Shown one piece after another: positions 1-11,114 of a DNA stretch of 33,997 bases. Numbering within the stretch: the first letter of the stretch is position 1; each line of letters opens with the position of its first letter. The translations under genes and the position numbers were made by a program. This stretch comes from an uncultured Lachnospiraceae bacterium (GTDB taxonomy: Bacteria > Bacillota > Clostridia > Lachnospirales > Lachnospiraceae): contig CAMNJZ010000016.1 of the NCBI GenBank assembly GCA_946541955.1, positions 1 through 33,997 of the forward strand. The letters are read 5' to 3'. The notes under the pieces were generated by a model, which did no database searches, was not told the DNA's origin, and was given only the letters and a program-made list of their open reading frames with translations.

Positions 1-92
1 CCGGCGGGAAAGAGATTATTATTGAAATTGAAGTCTTTTTGCCCGGGTTCTGCGCAAAATTTATGCAAGATAGTAAAACCTGAAATTTCCCG

Positions 93-121
93 TGGATTTT
101 TTTGAAATGGGATATTATAAT
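93..121 (+). promoter_or_regulatory. Putative carB promoter (good -10, weak -35)
   Basis: A perfect TATAAT lies at 116-121. Seventeen bases upstream, the -35 position reads TGGATT, only 3 of 6 matches to TTGACA. The surrounding leader is AT-rich, unlike the GC-rich genes. Transcription would start near 128 and give a leader of about 50 nt before carB. This suggests carB can be transcribed on its own rather than only by read-through from a gene to the left. Confidence 0.5.
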
Positions 122-139
122 CAGACAGATTGAGGTTTG

Positions 140-151
140 GCATAATTATGC
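140..151. promoter_or_regulatory. Candidate ArgR-type operator upstream of carB
   Basis: GCATAATTATGC is a perfect 12-bp palindrome just downstream of the inferred carB start site. It has the layout of an arginine box (consensus half-sites around a four-base A/T core, TGAAT-wwww-ATTCA) but with GCAT instead of GAAT in both halves. ArgR control of carbamoyl-phosphate synthesis is well established in other bacteria. Assigning this palindrome to ArgR is an inference from position and symmetry. An imperfect related palindrome (GCAAAATTTATGC) sits at 54-66. Confidence 0.35.
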
Positions 152-180
152 ATTTTTCAAACAAATAAGGAGGAAAATAA

Positions 181-3408
<3,228 letters not shown>

Positions 3409-3452
3409 GCATAGCCCCCGAAGGCGGCTTTGGCATCAGACAGACGACAGGG

Positions 3453-3480
3453 AACAGGCCGGGAGACCCCGGCCTGTTTT
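3453..3480 (+). terminator. Intrinsic terminator of carB
   Basis: An 11-bp stem, AACAGGCCGGG pairing with CCCGGCCTGTT, closes over the loop AGAC and is followed by TTCCTTTTCCC. It lies 44 bases after the carB stop, separating carB from the glycosyltransferase gene. Confidence 0.9.
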
Positions 3481-3592
3481 CCTTTTCCCTTTCTTTTTTT
3501 TGTGATATCTTATTAAAGTAGCATCTGTATACAGCGCTGACAGGGCGGCAAAGGATCTGCCATGGCAGCCGGAACATAAAGGAGGCAGAACT

Positions 3593-4531
3593 TTGGACAA
3601 GTGTCTGTCGGTCATCATCCCTTCCTATAACGAAGAGCTGATGATCAGGAAAACTGCAGAAACAATAACAGGTATTCTGGAGGAGCATAAGATCCCGGCG
3701 GAGCTCCTCTTTATTGACGACGGGTCAAAGGACGCCACCTGGCAGAAGATCCAGGAAGCGGCAAAGGCCCATGACAATGTCCGGGGCATCCATTTTTCCA
3801 GGAATTTCGGCAAGGAAGCCGCCATCTACGCCGGCCTTGCCTACGCCGCAGGCGACTGCGCCGTGGTGATCGACTGCGACCTGCAGCATCCCCCGGCCAA
3901 GATCGTGGAAATGTACAGGCTCTGGGAGGAGGGGTACGAGGTGATCGAGGCGGTCAAGGCGGACCGGGGGCATGAGTCGCCCTTCCACGCCTTCTGTGCC
4001 CATACCTTTTACAGCATCATTTCCTCCGCTACGGGGATCGACATGTCCAGGGCATCGGATTTCAAGCTTCTGGACAGGAAAGCGGTCCTGGCTCTTCTGA
4101 ATATGCGGGAGAAGAATGCCTTCTTCCGGGCCCTTTCCTCCTGGATCGGCTTTAAGACCACCCAGGTGGAATTTGAAGTCCAGGAAAGGGAGGCGGGAGA
4201 ATCCAAATGGTCCACCAGATCTCTGATCCGCTATGCCATGACCAATATCACCTCCTTCTCCACGGCCCCCATGCAGATCGTGACGGTCCTGGGCATTCTG
4301 ATGCTGATCAATGCTTTTGTCTTCGGTACCATCTCACTGATCCAGAAGATCCGGGGAACGGCCCTGGGCGGCTTCACTACGGTGATCCTCCTGCAGCTTT
4401 TGACCGGCAGCATCGTGATGATCAGCCTGGGCATCATAGGCTACTATATTTCCAAGATCTACGAGGAGATCAAGGACCGGCCCAGATTCATCGTCTCGGA
4501 AGAGTGCGGCAGAAAGGAGAAAGATGCTTAA
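3593..4531 (+). CDS. Family 2 glycosyltransferase (GtrB/CsbB-like), membrane-anchored
   Basis: This 312-residue protein is a GT-A-fold inverting glycosyltransferase of the polyprenyl-phosphate sugar synthase type. It probably moves a nucleotide-activated sugar onto undecaprenyl phosphate at the inner face of the membrane. Seen: the nucleotide-binding start SVIIPSYNEE (about residue 6), FIDDGSKD near residue 43, and the metal-binding DxD in VIDCDLQHPP near residue 95. Two hydrophobic helices follow at about 230-252 and 266-290, ending in YYISKIYEEIKDRPRF, as in GtrB, CsbB and YkoT. The start is TTG, chosen because AAAGGAGG lies seven bases upstream and the conserved fold begins immediately. 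It overlaps the next gene, a GtrA protein, by eight bases, the usual partnership for lipid-linked sugar export. The sugar and acceptor cannot be read from sequence. Confidence 0.9.
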   Translation: MDKCLSVIIPSYNEELMIRKTAETITGILEEHKIPAELLFIDDGSKDATWQKIQEAAKAHDNVRGIHFSRNFGKEAAIYAGLAYAAGDCAVVIDCDLQHPPAKIVEMYRLWEEGYEVIEAVKADRGHESPFHAFCAHTFYSIISSATGIDMSRASDFKLLDRKAVLALLNMREKNAFFRALSSWIGFKTTQVEFEVQEREAGESKWSTRSLIRYAMTNITSFSTAPMQIVTVLGILMLINAFVFGTISLIQKIRGTALGGFTTVILLQLLTGSIVMISLGIIGYYISKIYEEIKDRPRFIVSEECGRKEKDA

Positions 4532-4946
4532 GAAACTCTTTGACATCACTTTCTGGAAATTTATTCTGGTGGGCGTCATCAATACCCTGGTGGGCACGGC
4601 TGTCATGTTCAGCTTCTACAACATCTTCCATTTCAGCTACTGGGTATCCTCCGCCGCCAACTATGTGGTGGGAAGCATTGTATCCTACTTCCTGAACAAG
4701 AATTTTACCTTCCGCAACAAATCCAAAGACCCTATGGTCCTTGTCCGTTTTGTCATCAACATTTCGGTCTGCTATCTGCTGGCCTACGGCATCGCGAAGC
4801 CTCTGGTCAGGCGGATCCTTTCCTCCGCGAGCGTCAGCGTCCAGGAAAACGGGGCCATGCTGGTGGGTATGTGCCTCTTTGTAGGCCTCAACTACCTGGG
4901 CCAGCGCTTCTTTGCCTTCCGGGAAAGGGGGCCTGGGGAGAAATAA
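4524..4946 (+). CDS. GtrA family membrane protein
   Basis: The small 140-residue protein has four predicted membrane helices (about residues 10-32, 38-58, 72-92 and 106-126) and the GtrA hallmark SYFLNKNFTF after helix 2. GtrA proteins are thought to help flip polyprenyl-phosphate sugars across the membrane for later transfer to wall polymers or glycans. Its ATG lies inside the 3' end of the glycosyltransferase gene with AAAGGAG just upstream, so the two are translationally coupled. A terminator follows directly. Confidence 0.9.
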   Translation: MLKKLFDITFWKFILVGVINTLVGTAVMFSFYNIFHFSYWVSSAANYVVGSIVSYFLNKNFTFRNKSKDPMVLVRFVINISVCYLLAYGIAKPLVRRILSSASVSVQENGAMLVGMCLFVGLNYLGQRFFAFRERGPGEK

Positions 4947-4949
4947 GCC

Positions 4950-4990
4950 GCCGCAGCAGAGCAATTTTTGGCCTCTGCTGTGGCTTTTTT
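4950..4990 (+). terminator. Intrinsic terminator of the GT2-gtrA pair
   Basis: GCCGCAGCAGAG pairs with CTCTGCTGTGGC over 12 bp with one G-T pair and an 11-base loop, followed by six T residues. It starts three bases after the gtrA stop codon. Confidence 0.9.
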
Positions 4991-5000
4991 GCTTTGTAAA

Positions 5001-5009
5001 TGCTACAAT
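5001..5009 (+). promoter_or_regulatory. Extended -10 promoter for the symporter gene
   Basis: TGCTACAAT fits the TGn-TATAAT extended -10 form and lies just after the preceding terminator. No good -35 is present at the right distance. It gives a leader of about 70 nt. Confidence 0.5.
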
Positions 5010-5088
5010 ACTCCCTGTGTGCCGGACATTTGTCCATGCAGGATGGAAAGACCGGCCGCTAAAAACAAAAAAAAGGAAGTCAGAAAAC

Positions 5089-6351
5089 ATGAAAAACATC
5101 GTCAAAGCCTACAATGAAACCAGTCTGATCCTCCGGATCGTGATCGGCATGATCCTGGGCGCCCTCCTGGGAATCGCCGTCAAGGATCTTTCCATCGTTT
5201 CTCTGCTGGGCAACCTTTTTGTCGGCGCCCTCAAGGCTGTTGCACCCCTTCTGGTCTTTGTCCTTGTCATGAGCGCCCTGGCCCAGGGCAGCACCCGGAT
5301 GGACAGCCGTTTTACCACGGTCATTGTCCTTTACATGCTGTCCACCCTCCTGGCGGCCGTGGTGGCAGTGGTGGGAAGCTTTCTGTTCCCCCAGCCCATG
5401 GTCTTTGCCGAGCAGGCTGTGGCGGAATCCGTTCCCCAGTCTGTCAGCGAGGTCCTTCTGAACGTGCTCAACAACATGGTGACCAATCCCCTGAAGGGCA
5501 TTATGGACGCCAACTATATCGGCATCCTCCTCTGGGCGGTGATTTTCGGTCTGGCCCTCAAGCCCATTGCTTCCCCTGAGACCAAGCGCATGCTCAGGGA
5601 CGCCTCCGAGACCGTATCCCAGGCGGTCCGCTGGATTATCAACCTGGCTCCCTTTGGTATTTTCGGTCTGGTCTATACGACGGTCTCCACCAACGGCCTG
5701 TCCATCTTTACGGATTATGGAAAGCTCCTGGCCCTCCTGGTGGCCTGCATGCTCCTGGTGGCCCTGGTGGTGGATCCTCTGATCGCCTGGATCTATCTGC
5801 GCCGCAATCCCTATCCCCTGGTCCTGCGCTGCCTTCGTGAGTCCGGCATCACCGCCTTCTTTACCAGAAGCTCCGCGGCCAATATCCCTGTCAACATGGA
5901 GCTTTGCGAGAAGCTTGGCCTGGACGAGGATATGTATTCCGTATCCATTCCCCTGGGCGCCACCATCAACATGGACGGGGCGGCCATCACCATCACTGTC
6001 ATGACCCTCTGCGCGGCCCATACCCTGGGCATTTCGGTGGATATTCCCTCCGCCTTCATCCTGTCCGTCATGGCGACCCTGGCAGCCTGCGGGGCTTCGG
6101 GCGTAGCGGGCGGATCCCTCCTGCTCATTCCCATGGCCTGCTCCCTCTTTGGCATCTCCAATGACGTGGCCATGCAGGTCGTCGGCGTCGGCTTTATCAT
6201 CGGCGTGGTCCAGGACTCCGTCGAGACCATGATCAACTCCTCGGGCGACGTCATGTTCGCAGCAGTGGCCGAATACCACCAGTGGATCAAGGAAGGCAGA
6301 GAAGATGACCTTCCCACCTGGATGGGCGGCAAACGGAAGACAGAAGTATAA
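5089..6351 (+). CDS. sstT: Serine/threonine:Na+ symporter (SstT-type, DAACS family)
   Basis: A 420-residue sodium-coupled amino-acid importer of the dicarboxylate/amino acid:cation symporter family. The stretch ITAFFTRSSAANIPVNMELC and the following IPLGATINMDGAA (about residues 264-305) are the re-entrant hairpin and Na+/substrate site. The first, with TRSSAANIPVN, points to SstT (serine/threonine) rather than to glutamate carriers. About eight hydrophobic helices are seen. The frame is open further upstream, but that part overlaps the gtrA terminator. The ATG chosen has AAAAGGAAG upstream and begins MKNIVKAYNETSLILRI, the expected N terminus. It is a single-gene unit ending in a terminator. 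Confidence 0.92.
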   Translation: MKNIVKAYNETSLILRIVIGMILGALLGIAVKDLSIVSLLGNLFVGALKAVAPLLVFVLVMSALAQGSTRMDSRFTTVIVLYMLSTLLAAVVAVVGSFLFPQPMVFAEQAVAESVPQSVSEVLLNVLNNMVTNPLKGIMDANYIGILLWAVIFGLALKPIASPETKRMLRDASETVSQAVRWIINLAPFGIFGLVYTTVSTNGLSIFTDYGKLLALLVACMLLVALVVDPLIAWIYLRRNPYPLVLRCLRESGITAFFTRSSAANIPVNMELCEKLGLDEDMYSVSIPLGATINMDGAAITITVMTLCAAHTLGISVDIPSAFILSVMATLAACGASGVAGGSLLLIPMACSLFGISNDVAMQVVGVGFIIGVVQDSVETMINSSGDVMFAAVAEYHQWIKEGREDDLPTWMGGKRKTEV

Positions 6352-6373
6352 AATTTCATATGGATCTATTGAG

Positions 6374-6405
6374 AAAACCGGCAGAGTCTCTGCCGGTTTT
6401 CTTTC
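6374..6405 (+). terminator. Intrinsic terminator of sstT
   Basis: AAAACCGGCAG and CTGCCGGTTTT form an 11-bp stem with a five-base loop, followed by CTTTCC. The A-rich 5' side could also let it work on the opposite strand. Confidence 0.88.
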
Positions 6406-6474
6406 CTGGCAATAATGAACAGGGGGAAGGCCCTCCTGTCATGAATTTTTACCAACATCCCACCCCGGGAGGCC

Positions 6475-6511
6475 CTATTGTTGGAATATTCTACAATAGT
6501 CCCGCTTTTTT
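6475..6511 (+). repeat. Near-palindrome followed by a T run in the leader of the purine genes
   Basis: The 25-bp stretch from CTATTGT to ACAATAG is nearly self-complementary: a perfect 7-bp outer arm, then GAA/TTC around a TA centre. TCCCGC and six T residues follow. It could be a weak terminator of upstream read-through or a protein-binding site for purine control. It is not the B. subtilis PurBox (no CGAA pairs), and I could not match the region to a ZTP, purine or folate riboswitch. Confidence 0.4.
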
Positions 6512-6516
6512 ATTCA

Positions 6517-6525
6517 TGATACAAT
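6517..6525 (+). promoter_or_regulatory. Extended -10 promoter for the purine gene pair
   Basis: TGATACAAT is an extended -10 element about 60 bases upstream of the first start codon. The -35 region is poor. The same TGATACAAT string recurs at the ispF promoter, which supports it as a real sigma-A signal in this genome. Confidence 0.5.
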
Positions 6526-6584
6526 GAGCCTGAACCAGTGAACCTTGCCAGAGTATCCGCAGACATGGACTGAAAGGAGAACCT

Positions 6585-7304
6585 ATGAGCAACCTTGAAG
6601 CAGAACTTCGCGAAAATTCCTATCCCGGCAGAGGCATCGTCATCGGCCGCAGCGCCGACGGCTCCAAAGCGGTCACAGCATATTTCATCATGGGCAGAAG
6701 CTCCAACAGCCGCAACCGCGTCTTTGTAGAGGACGGCGAAGGCATCCGCACCCAGGCCTTTGATCCTTCCAAGATGGAAGATCCCAGCCTGATCATTTAC
6801 GCCCCCGTCAGAGTCCTGGGCAACAAGACCATCGTGACCAACGGCGACCAGACCGATACCATCTATGAGGGTCTTGACAGACAGATGACCTTTGAACAGT
6901 CCCTGCGCAGCAGAGAGTTCGAGCCCGACGGCCCCAACTACACCCCCCGCATCAGCGGCGTCATGCACATCGAGAACGGTAAGTACAACTACGCCATGTC
7001 CATCTTAAAGAGCGACAATGGAGATCCCTCCTCCTGCCTGCGCTTTACCTTTGCCTTTGAGAATCCCAAGGCAGGCTGCGGCCGCTTCATCCACACCTAC
7101 GACGGTGACGGCAGCCCCCTTCCCTCCTTCACCGGCGAGCCCACCCCCGTTGATCTGGGCGGCGACTTTACCGCCGACATCGATACCTTCACAAAGAGGG
7201 TCTGGGATGCCCTGAACGAAGACAATAAGGTCTCTCTCTTTGTCCGCTTCATCAATATCGAAGACGGCAGCTATGAGACCAGGATCGTAAACAAGAACGT
7301 CTGA
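6585..7304 (+). CDS. IMP cyclohydrolase, PurO-like (archaeal type)
   Basis: This 239-residue protein closes the ring of formyl-AICAR to give IMP, the last step of de novo purine synthesis. It resembles the archaeal PurO/IMP_cyclohyd family, not the N-terminal domain of bacterial PurH. Seen: the opening NSYPGRGIVIGRSADGSKAV, the YFIMGRSSNSRNRVF block near residues 44-58, and NGDQTDTIYEGL near residue 86. The AAAGGAG site seven bases upstream sets the ATG. It lies 30 bases before the gene for AICAR formyltransferase, which supplies its substrate, so both catalytic steps come from one transcript on separate proteins. Family assignment is from recognised motifs; activity is inferred. Confidence 0.85.
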   Translation: MSNLEAELRENSYPGRGIVIGRSADGSKAVTAYFIMGRSSNSRNRVFVEDGEGIRTQAFDPSKMEDPSLIIYAPVRVLGNKTIVTNGDQTDTIYEGLDRQMTFEQSLRSREFEPDGPNYTPRISGVMHIENGKYNYAMSILKSDNGDPSSCLRFTFAFENPKAGCGRFIHTYDGDGSPLPSFTGEPTPVDLGGDFTADIDTFTKRVWDALNEDNKVSLFVRFINIEDGSYETRIVNKNV

Positions 7305-7334
7305 CAGATTAATTAGAAAGGGACCAAAACAAAG

Positions 7335-8513
7335 ATGAATGAATTACAGCTGAAGTACGGTTGCAACCCCAATCAGAAGCCTTCCAGAGTCTACATGGAG
7401 GATGGCTCCGACCTTCCCATTACTGTCCTGAACGGCAGACCCGGCTACATCAACCTTCTGGACGCCCTCAACGGCTGGCAGCTGGTCAAAGAGCTCAAGG
7501 CCGCCACCGGTCAGGTAGCCGCCACCTCCTTTAAGCATGTTTCTCCCGCCGGCGCAGCCATCGGCCTTCCCCTTTCCGAGGTCGAAGCCAAGATCTACTG
7601 GGTCGACGATCTGGGCGAGCTGACCCCCATGGCAGCAGCCTATGCCAGAGCCCGAGGCGCAGACAGAATGTCATCCTTCGGCGATTTCATTTCTCTTTCC
7701 GATACCTGCGACGCCTGCACGGCCAGACTGATCGCCAGAGAGGTATCCGACGGCGTGATCGCCCCCGCCTATACCGAGGAAGCCCTGGAAATCCTGAAGG
7801 GTAAGAAGAAGGGCAACTACTGCGTCCTCCAGATCGATCCCTCCTATGTCCCCGCTCCCATCGAAAAGAAGCAGGTCTACGGCGTGACCTTTGAACAGGG
7901 CCGCAACGAGCTGGTCATCGACGACGCTCTTTTTGCCAACATCGTGACGGAGAACAAGGATCTGCCCAAGGCAGCCAGAGACGATATGGCCATCGCCCTG
8001 ATCACCCTGAAATATACCCAGTCCAATTCCGTCTGCTTCGTCAAGGGCGGCCAGGCCATCGGCATCGGCGCCGGCCAGCAGTCCAGGATCCACTGCACCA
8101 GACTGGCAGGCTCCAAGGCAGACAACTGGTATCTGCGTCAGTGCCCCAAGGTACTGAACCTTCCCTTCAAGGCAGGCATCCGCAGAGCGGACAGAGACAA
8201 CGCCATCGACCTTTACATCGGCGAGGACTACATGGACGTGCTGGCCGACGGCAAGTGGGAGAATCTCTTCACCGAGAAGCCTTCCGTCTTTACCAGAGAA
8301 GAGAAGAGAGCATGGCTGGACGGCAACCAGGACGTGACCCTGGGATCCGACGCCTTCTTCCCCTTCGGCGACAACATTGAGCGCGCCTTCAAGAGCGGCG
8401 TCAAGTATGTGGCCCAGCCCGGCGGATCTGTCCGGGATGACAACGTCATCGAGGCCTGCAACAGCCACGACATGGTCATGTGCTTCACCGGCATCCGTCT
8501 CTTCCACCACTGA
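7335..8513 (+). CDS. Stand-alone AICAR formyltransferase (PurH C-domain type)
   Basis: The 392-residue enzyme transfers a formyl group from 10-formyl-tetrahydrofolate to AICAR. It matches only the transformylase part of bifunctional PurH. The N-terminal cyclohydrolase half (about 190-200 residues in PurH) is absent, and its job is presumably done by the PurO-like protein just upstream. Seen: [11 protein letters not shown] with the catalytic Lys67-His68 pair, [18 protein letters not shown] near residue 105, and the substrate-site region [20 protein letters not shown] near residue 235. The last residues ([10 protein letters not shown]) match the usual PurH end, so the gene is complete. A terminator follows. 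Confidence 0.93.
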   Translation: MNELQLKYGCNPNQKPSRVYMEDGSDLPITVLNGRPGYINLLDALNGWQLVKELKAATGQVAATSFKHVSPAGAAIGLPLSEVEAKIYWVDDLGELTPMAAAYARARGADRMSSFGDFISLSDTCDACTARLIAREVSDGVIAPAYTEEALEILKGKKKGNYCVLQIDPSYVPAPIEKKQVYGVTFEQGRNELVIDDALFANIVTENKDLPKAARDDMAIALITLKYTQSNSVCFVKGGQAIGIGAGQQSRIHCTRLAGSKADNWYLRQCPKVLNLPFKAGIRRADRDNAIDLYIGEDYMDVLADGKWENLFTEKPSVFTREEKRAWLDGNQDVTLGSDAFFPFGDNIERAFKSGVKYVAQPGGSVRDDNVIEACNSHDMVMCFTGIRLFHH

Positions 8514-8546
8514 TCCTGCAGGGGTCACCATTAAGATCCGAAAGCC

Positions 8547-8585
8547 AGGCCCGGCATCGCTGCCGGGCCTTATTCTGTCTTTATA
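8547..8585 (+). terminator. Intrinsic terminator of the purine gene pair
   Basis: AGGCCCGGCA pairs perfectly with TGCCGGGCCT over a four-base loop, followed by a mixed T-rich tract (TATTCTGTCTTTAT). It lies about 30 bases after the stop codon. Confidence 0.82.
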
Positions 8586-8614
8586 AGGGACCTGTATAAA
8601 GCTTTCTGCCAGGT

Positions 8615-8643
8615 TTGACCTTCGCCTGTTATCGTGATACAAT
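8615..8643 (+). promoter_or_regulatory. Strong sigma-A promoter for the ispF-cysS-mrnC-rlmB-sigH run
   Basis: TTGACC, a 17-bp spacer and TACAAT, with an extended TGA before the -10. This is close to consensus at every element. The leader is about 30 nt before the ispF ATG. Confidence 0.85.
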
Positions 8644-8682
8644 CCGATTGTTTAAGTATGTTTTTTGTGAGGTAAATACAGG

Positions 8683-9210
8683 ATGCGGATCGGTACAGGA
8701 TATGATGTCCACCGGCTGGTGGAGGGCAGAAAGCTGATTCTTGGAGGGGTGGAGATCCCCTATGAAAAGGGCCTTTTGGGTCATTCGGACGCGGACGTTC
8801 TGGCCCACGCCATTATGGACGCCCTGCTGGGAGCGGCGGCCCTGGGAGACATCGGCAAGTTCTTCCCGGATTCCGATCCCCGCTATAAGGGGGCGGATTC
8901 TTTGAAGCTGATGGAGGAGGTGCGGGAGATCCTCCTGGACCACCACTATCTGATCGGCAACGTGGACGCCACCATTGTGGCCCAGGCCCCAAAGATGCGG
9001 CCCTATATCGACAGCATGCGCCGGAACATTGCCAGAGCCCTGGCAGTGGAAGAGGACCAGGTCAGCGTCAAGGCGACCACCGAGGAAAGACTGGGCTTTA
9101 CCGGAAGCGGAGAGGGCATCGCCGTCCAGGCCGTGGCCCTGATCGCCTCCCCCATGGATCTGGAAGCCTCCAATCCCATGGGATGCGCCGGCTGTCCCGG
9201 CAGAGCCTGA
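8683..9210 (+). CDS. ispF: 2-C-methyl-D-erythritol 2,4-cyclodiphosphate synthase
   Basis: IspF makes MEcPP from CDP-ME 2-phosphate in the MEP isoprenoid pathway, as a homotrimer with Zn2+ and Mg2+ sites at subunit borders. Seen: metal-binding GTGYDVHRL (Asp8, His10), [19 protein letters not shown] with the metal His, the [11 protein letters not shown] loop, and the ending [20 protein letters not shown]. At 175 residues it is longer than the usual 155-160. The extra tail after the conserved end carries CAGC, a CxxC pair. The start has GTGAGGT upstream. The MEP gene ispG is near the other end of the window. Confidence 0.95.
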   Translation: MRIGTGYDVHRLVEGRKLILGGVEIPYEKGLLGHSDADVLAHAIMDALLGAAALGDIGKFFPDSDPRYKGADSLKLMEEVREILLDHHYLIGNVDATIVAQAPKMRPYIDSMRRNIARALAVEEDQVSVKATTEERLGFTGSGEGIAVQAVALIASPMDLEASNPMGCAGCPGRA

Positions 9211-9264
9211 GGCATCCAGGAACTTTGATCCAAGTATCATATATATAAGGGAGAGACACCACTT

Positions 9265-10689
9265 ATGAGCATTCAGATTTTCAACACACTCAGCAGATCC
9301 AAAGAGGAATTCAAGCCCATCGTACCCGGCGAAGTCAGGATGTATGTCTGCGGCCCCACTGTTTATAACCTGATCCATATCGGCAACGCCCGTCCCATGA
9401 TCGTATTTGATACAGTCCGCCGCTATTTTGAATACAGGGGCTACAAGGTCAACTACGTTTCCAACTTCACGGACGTGGATGACAAGATCATCAAGAAGGC
9501 CAACGAAGAGGGCGTAGAGGCGGACGTGATTTCCGAGCGCTACATCGAGGAGTGCAAGAAGGATATGGCCAGCCTCAATGTGAGACCTGCCACCACCCAT
9601 CCCCAGGCCACCAAAGAGATCGACGGCATGATCGAAATGATCCAGACCCTGATCGATAAGAACTACGGCTATGTCGCAGAGGACGGCACGGTCTATTACA
9701 GGACCCGTATGTTCCCCGGCTACGGCAAGCTCTCCCATAAGAACATCGACGACCTCCGGGGCGGCAACCGTGAGCTCAAGGTCACCGGTGAGGAGCAGAA
9801 GGAAGATCCCCTGGATTTCGTCCTCTGGAAGCCCAAAAAGGAAGGCGAGCCCTACTGGAACTGCCCCTGGTGCAAGGGCCGTCCCGGCTGGCACATCGAA
9901 TGCTCCGTCATGAGCAGAAAATATCTGGGCGAGACCATCGACATTCACGCAGGCGGCGAAGACCTGGTCTTCCCCCATCATGAGAATGAGATCGCCCAGT
10001 CTGAAGCCGCCAGCGGCAAGCCCTTTGCCAACTACTGGATGCACAACGCCTTCCTCAACATCGACAACCGCAAGATGAGCAAGTCCCTGGGCAACTTCTT
10101 TACCGTCCGGGACATCCTGGACCAGTATGACGGCCAGGTGGTCCGCTACTTCATGCAGACCGTCCACTACAGAAGCCCCCTGAACTTCAGCAAGGAGCTG
10201 ATGGAATCCGCCAGGGTATCCTATGAGAGGATCGTCAACTGCGCCGAGAACCTGACCTTCCTGGAAGGCAGGGCGGCGGCAGAGGGCCTTTCCGGTGAGG
10301 AAAAGGAACTGCTGGCCCAGGCGGACGCTTACCGCGTTCAGTTCGAAGAGGCCATGGACGATGACTTCAACACCGCCAACGCCCTTTCCGCCATCTTTGA
10401 GCTGGTGACCTTCATCAACTCCCATGCAGACGGAAAGGCCTCCAAAGACCTTCTTCTTGCCTTCCATAAGGAGCTGGCTGCCCTGACCGATATCTGCGGC
10501 CTGACCCTGGAGCGGAAGAACGATCTGGAAGAAGACGAAGTGGCTTATATCGAAGCCAAGATCGCAGAGCGCAAGGCCGCCAAGAAGGCAAAAGACTTTG
10601 CAAAGGCGGATGCGATCCGTGCAGAACTGAAGGAAAAGGGCATCATTCTGGAGGATACCAGAGAAGGAGTGAAATGGAAGAAAGCCTGA
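9265..10689 (+). CDS. cysS: Cysteinyl-tRNA synthetase
   Basis: This 474-residue class I enzyme charges tRNA-Cys. Seen: the HIGH-type motif HIGN in CGPTVYNLIHIGNARP near residue 37, the KMSKS loop in NRKMSKSLGNF near residue 272, and Zn ligands consistent with the first Cys of CGPT, the WHIECS segment near residue 210 and HHENE near residue 239. The C-terminal helical domain ends normally. A GGGAGAG site precedes the ATG. It overlaps mrnC by 16 bases, the conserved cysS-mrnC-rlmB-sigH arrangement of Firmicutes. Confidence 0.97.
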   Translation: MSIQIFNTLSRSKEEFKPIVPGEVRMYVCGPTVYNLIHIGNARPMIVFDTVRRYFEYRGYKVNYVSNFTDVDDKIIKKANEEGVEADVISERYIEECKKDMASLNVRPATTHPQATKEIDGMIEMIQTLIDKNYGYVAEDGTVYYRTRMFPGYGKLSHKNIDDLRGGNRELKVTGEEQKEDPLDFVLWKPKKEGEPYWNCPWCKGRPGWHIECSVMSRKYLGETIDIHAGGEDLVFPHHENEIAQSEAASGKPFANYWMHNAFLNIDNRKMSKSLGNFFTVRDILDQYDGQVVRYFMQTVHYRSPLNFSKELMESARVSYERIVNCAENLTFLEGRAAAEGLSGEEKELLAQADAYRVQFEEAMDDDFNTANALSAIFELVTFINSHADGKASKDLLLAFHKELAALTDICGLTLERKNDLEEDEVAYIEAKIAERKAAKKAKDFAKADAIRAELKEKGIILEDTREGVKWKKA

Positions 10690-11114
10690 GGCAGCAGATT
10701 CTTACAGCTTTCCCCCATAAGCCCACAGATATCAGGACCTATTCCCCCATGGCCTTTGCCTTTTTGGGGGATGCGGTCTATTCCCTGGTCATCCGGACCA
10801 TTGTGATCTCAAAAGGAAACAGACAGGCAGAGAAGCTTCATAATGAAACTTCTCTGCTTGTTCGTGCATCGGCCCAGGCTGCCATCGGCGAGGCCATCCA
10901 GGACCTTCTGACCGAGGAGGAGAGGACCGTCTATAAGAGGGGAAAGAACGCCAACACCGCCCACCATACCAGGAGCGCCTCCCACGAGGACTATCAGAAG
11001 GCCACGGGCCTGGAGAGTCTGTGCGGCTATCTCTATCTCCAGGACCAGACGGACAGACTCCTTATGCTTTTGCAGGAGGGTATGGCCAGGACCGGAAAGA
11101 TGAGGAAAGTATGA
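10674..11114 (+). CDS. mrnC: Mini-ribonuclease 3
   Basis: This 146-residue RNase III-like dimeric enzyme lacks a double-stranded RNA-binding domain. It trims 23S rRNA precursor ends in Bacillus. Seen: FLGDAVYSL near residue 25 (catalytic acidic motif), RGKNANTAHHTRSASHEDY near residue 84 and ATGLESLCGYLYL near residue 105, all family signatures. The start codon lies inside the 3' end of cysS behind AGAAGGAG. Its stop overlaps the next start as ATGA, so translation is coupled to the rRNA methyltransferase gene, fitting shared work on 23S rRNA. Confidence 0.95.
   Translation: MEESLRQQILTAFPHKPTDIRTYSPMAFAFLGDAVYSLVIRTIVISKGNRQAEKLHNETSLLVRASAQAAIGEAIQDLLTEEERTVYKRGKNANTAHHTRSASHEDYQKATGLESLCGYLYLQDQTDRLLMLLQEGMARTGKMRKV

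Noticed and set aside
3-83. Open frame at the left edge (26 codons) as a possible carA tail
   Set aside because: It does not resemble the CarA C terminus and the region is AT-rich like an intergenic leader; too short to judge.
5089-6351. Glutamate/aspartate symporter as the identity of the DAACS protein
   Set aside because: The TRSSAANIPVN segment fits SstT better than GltP or GltT.
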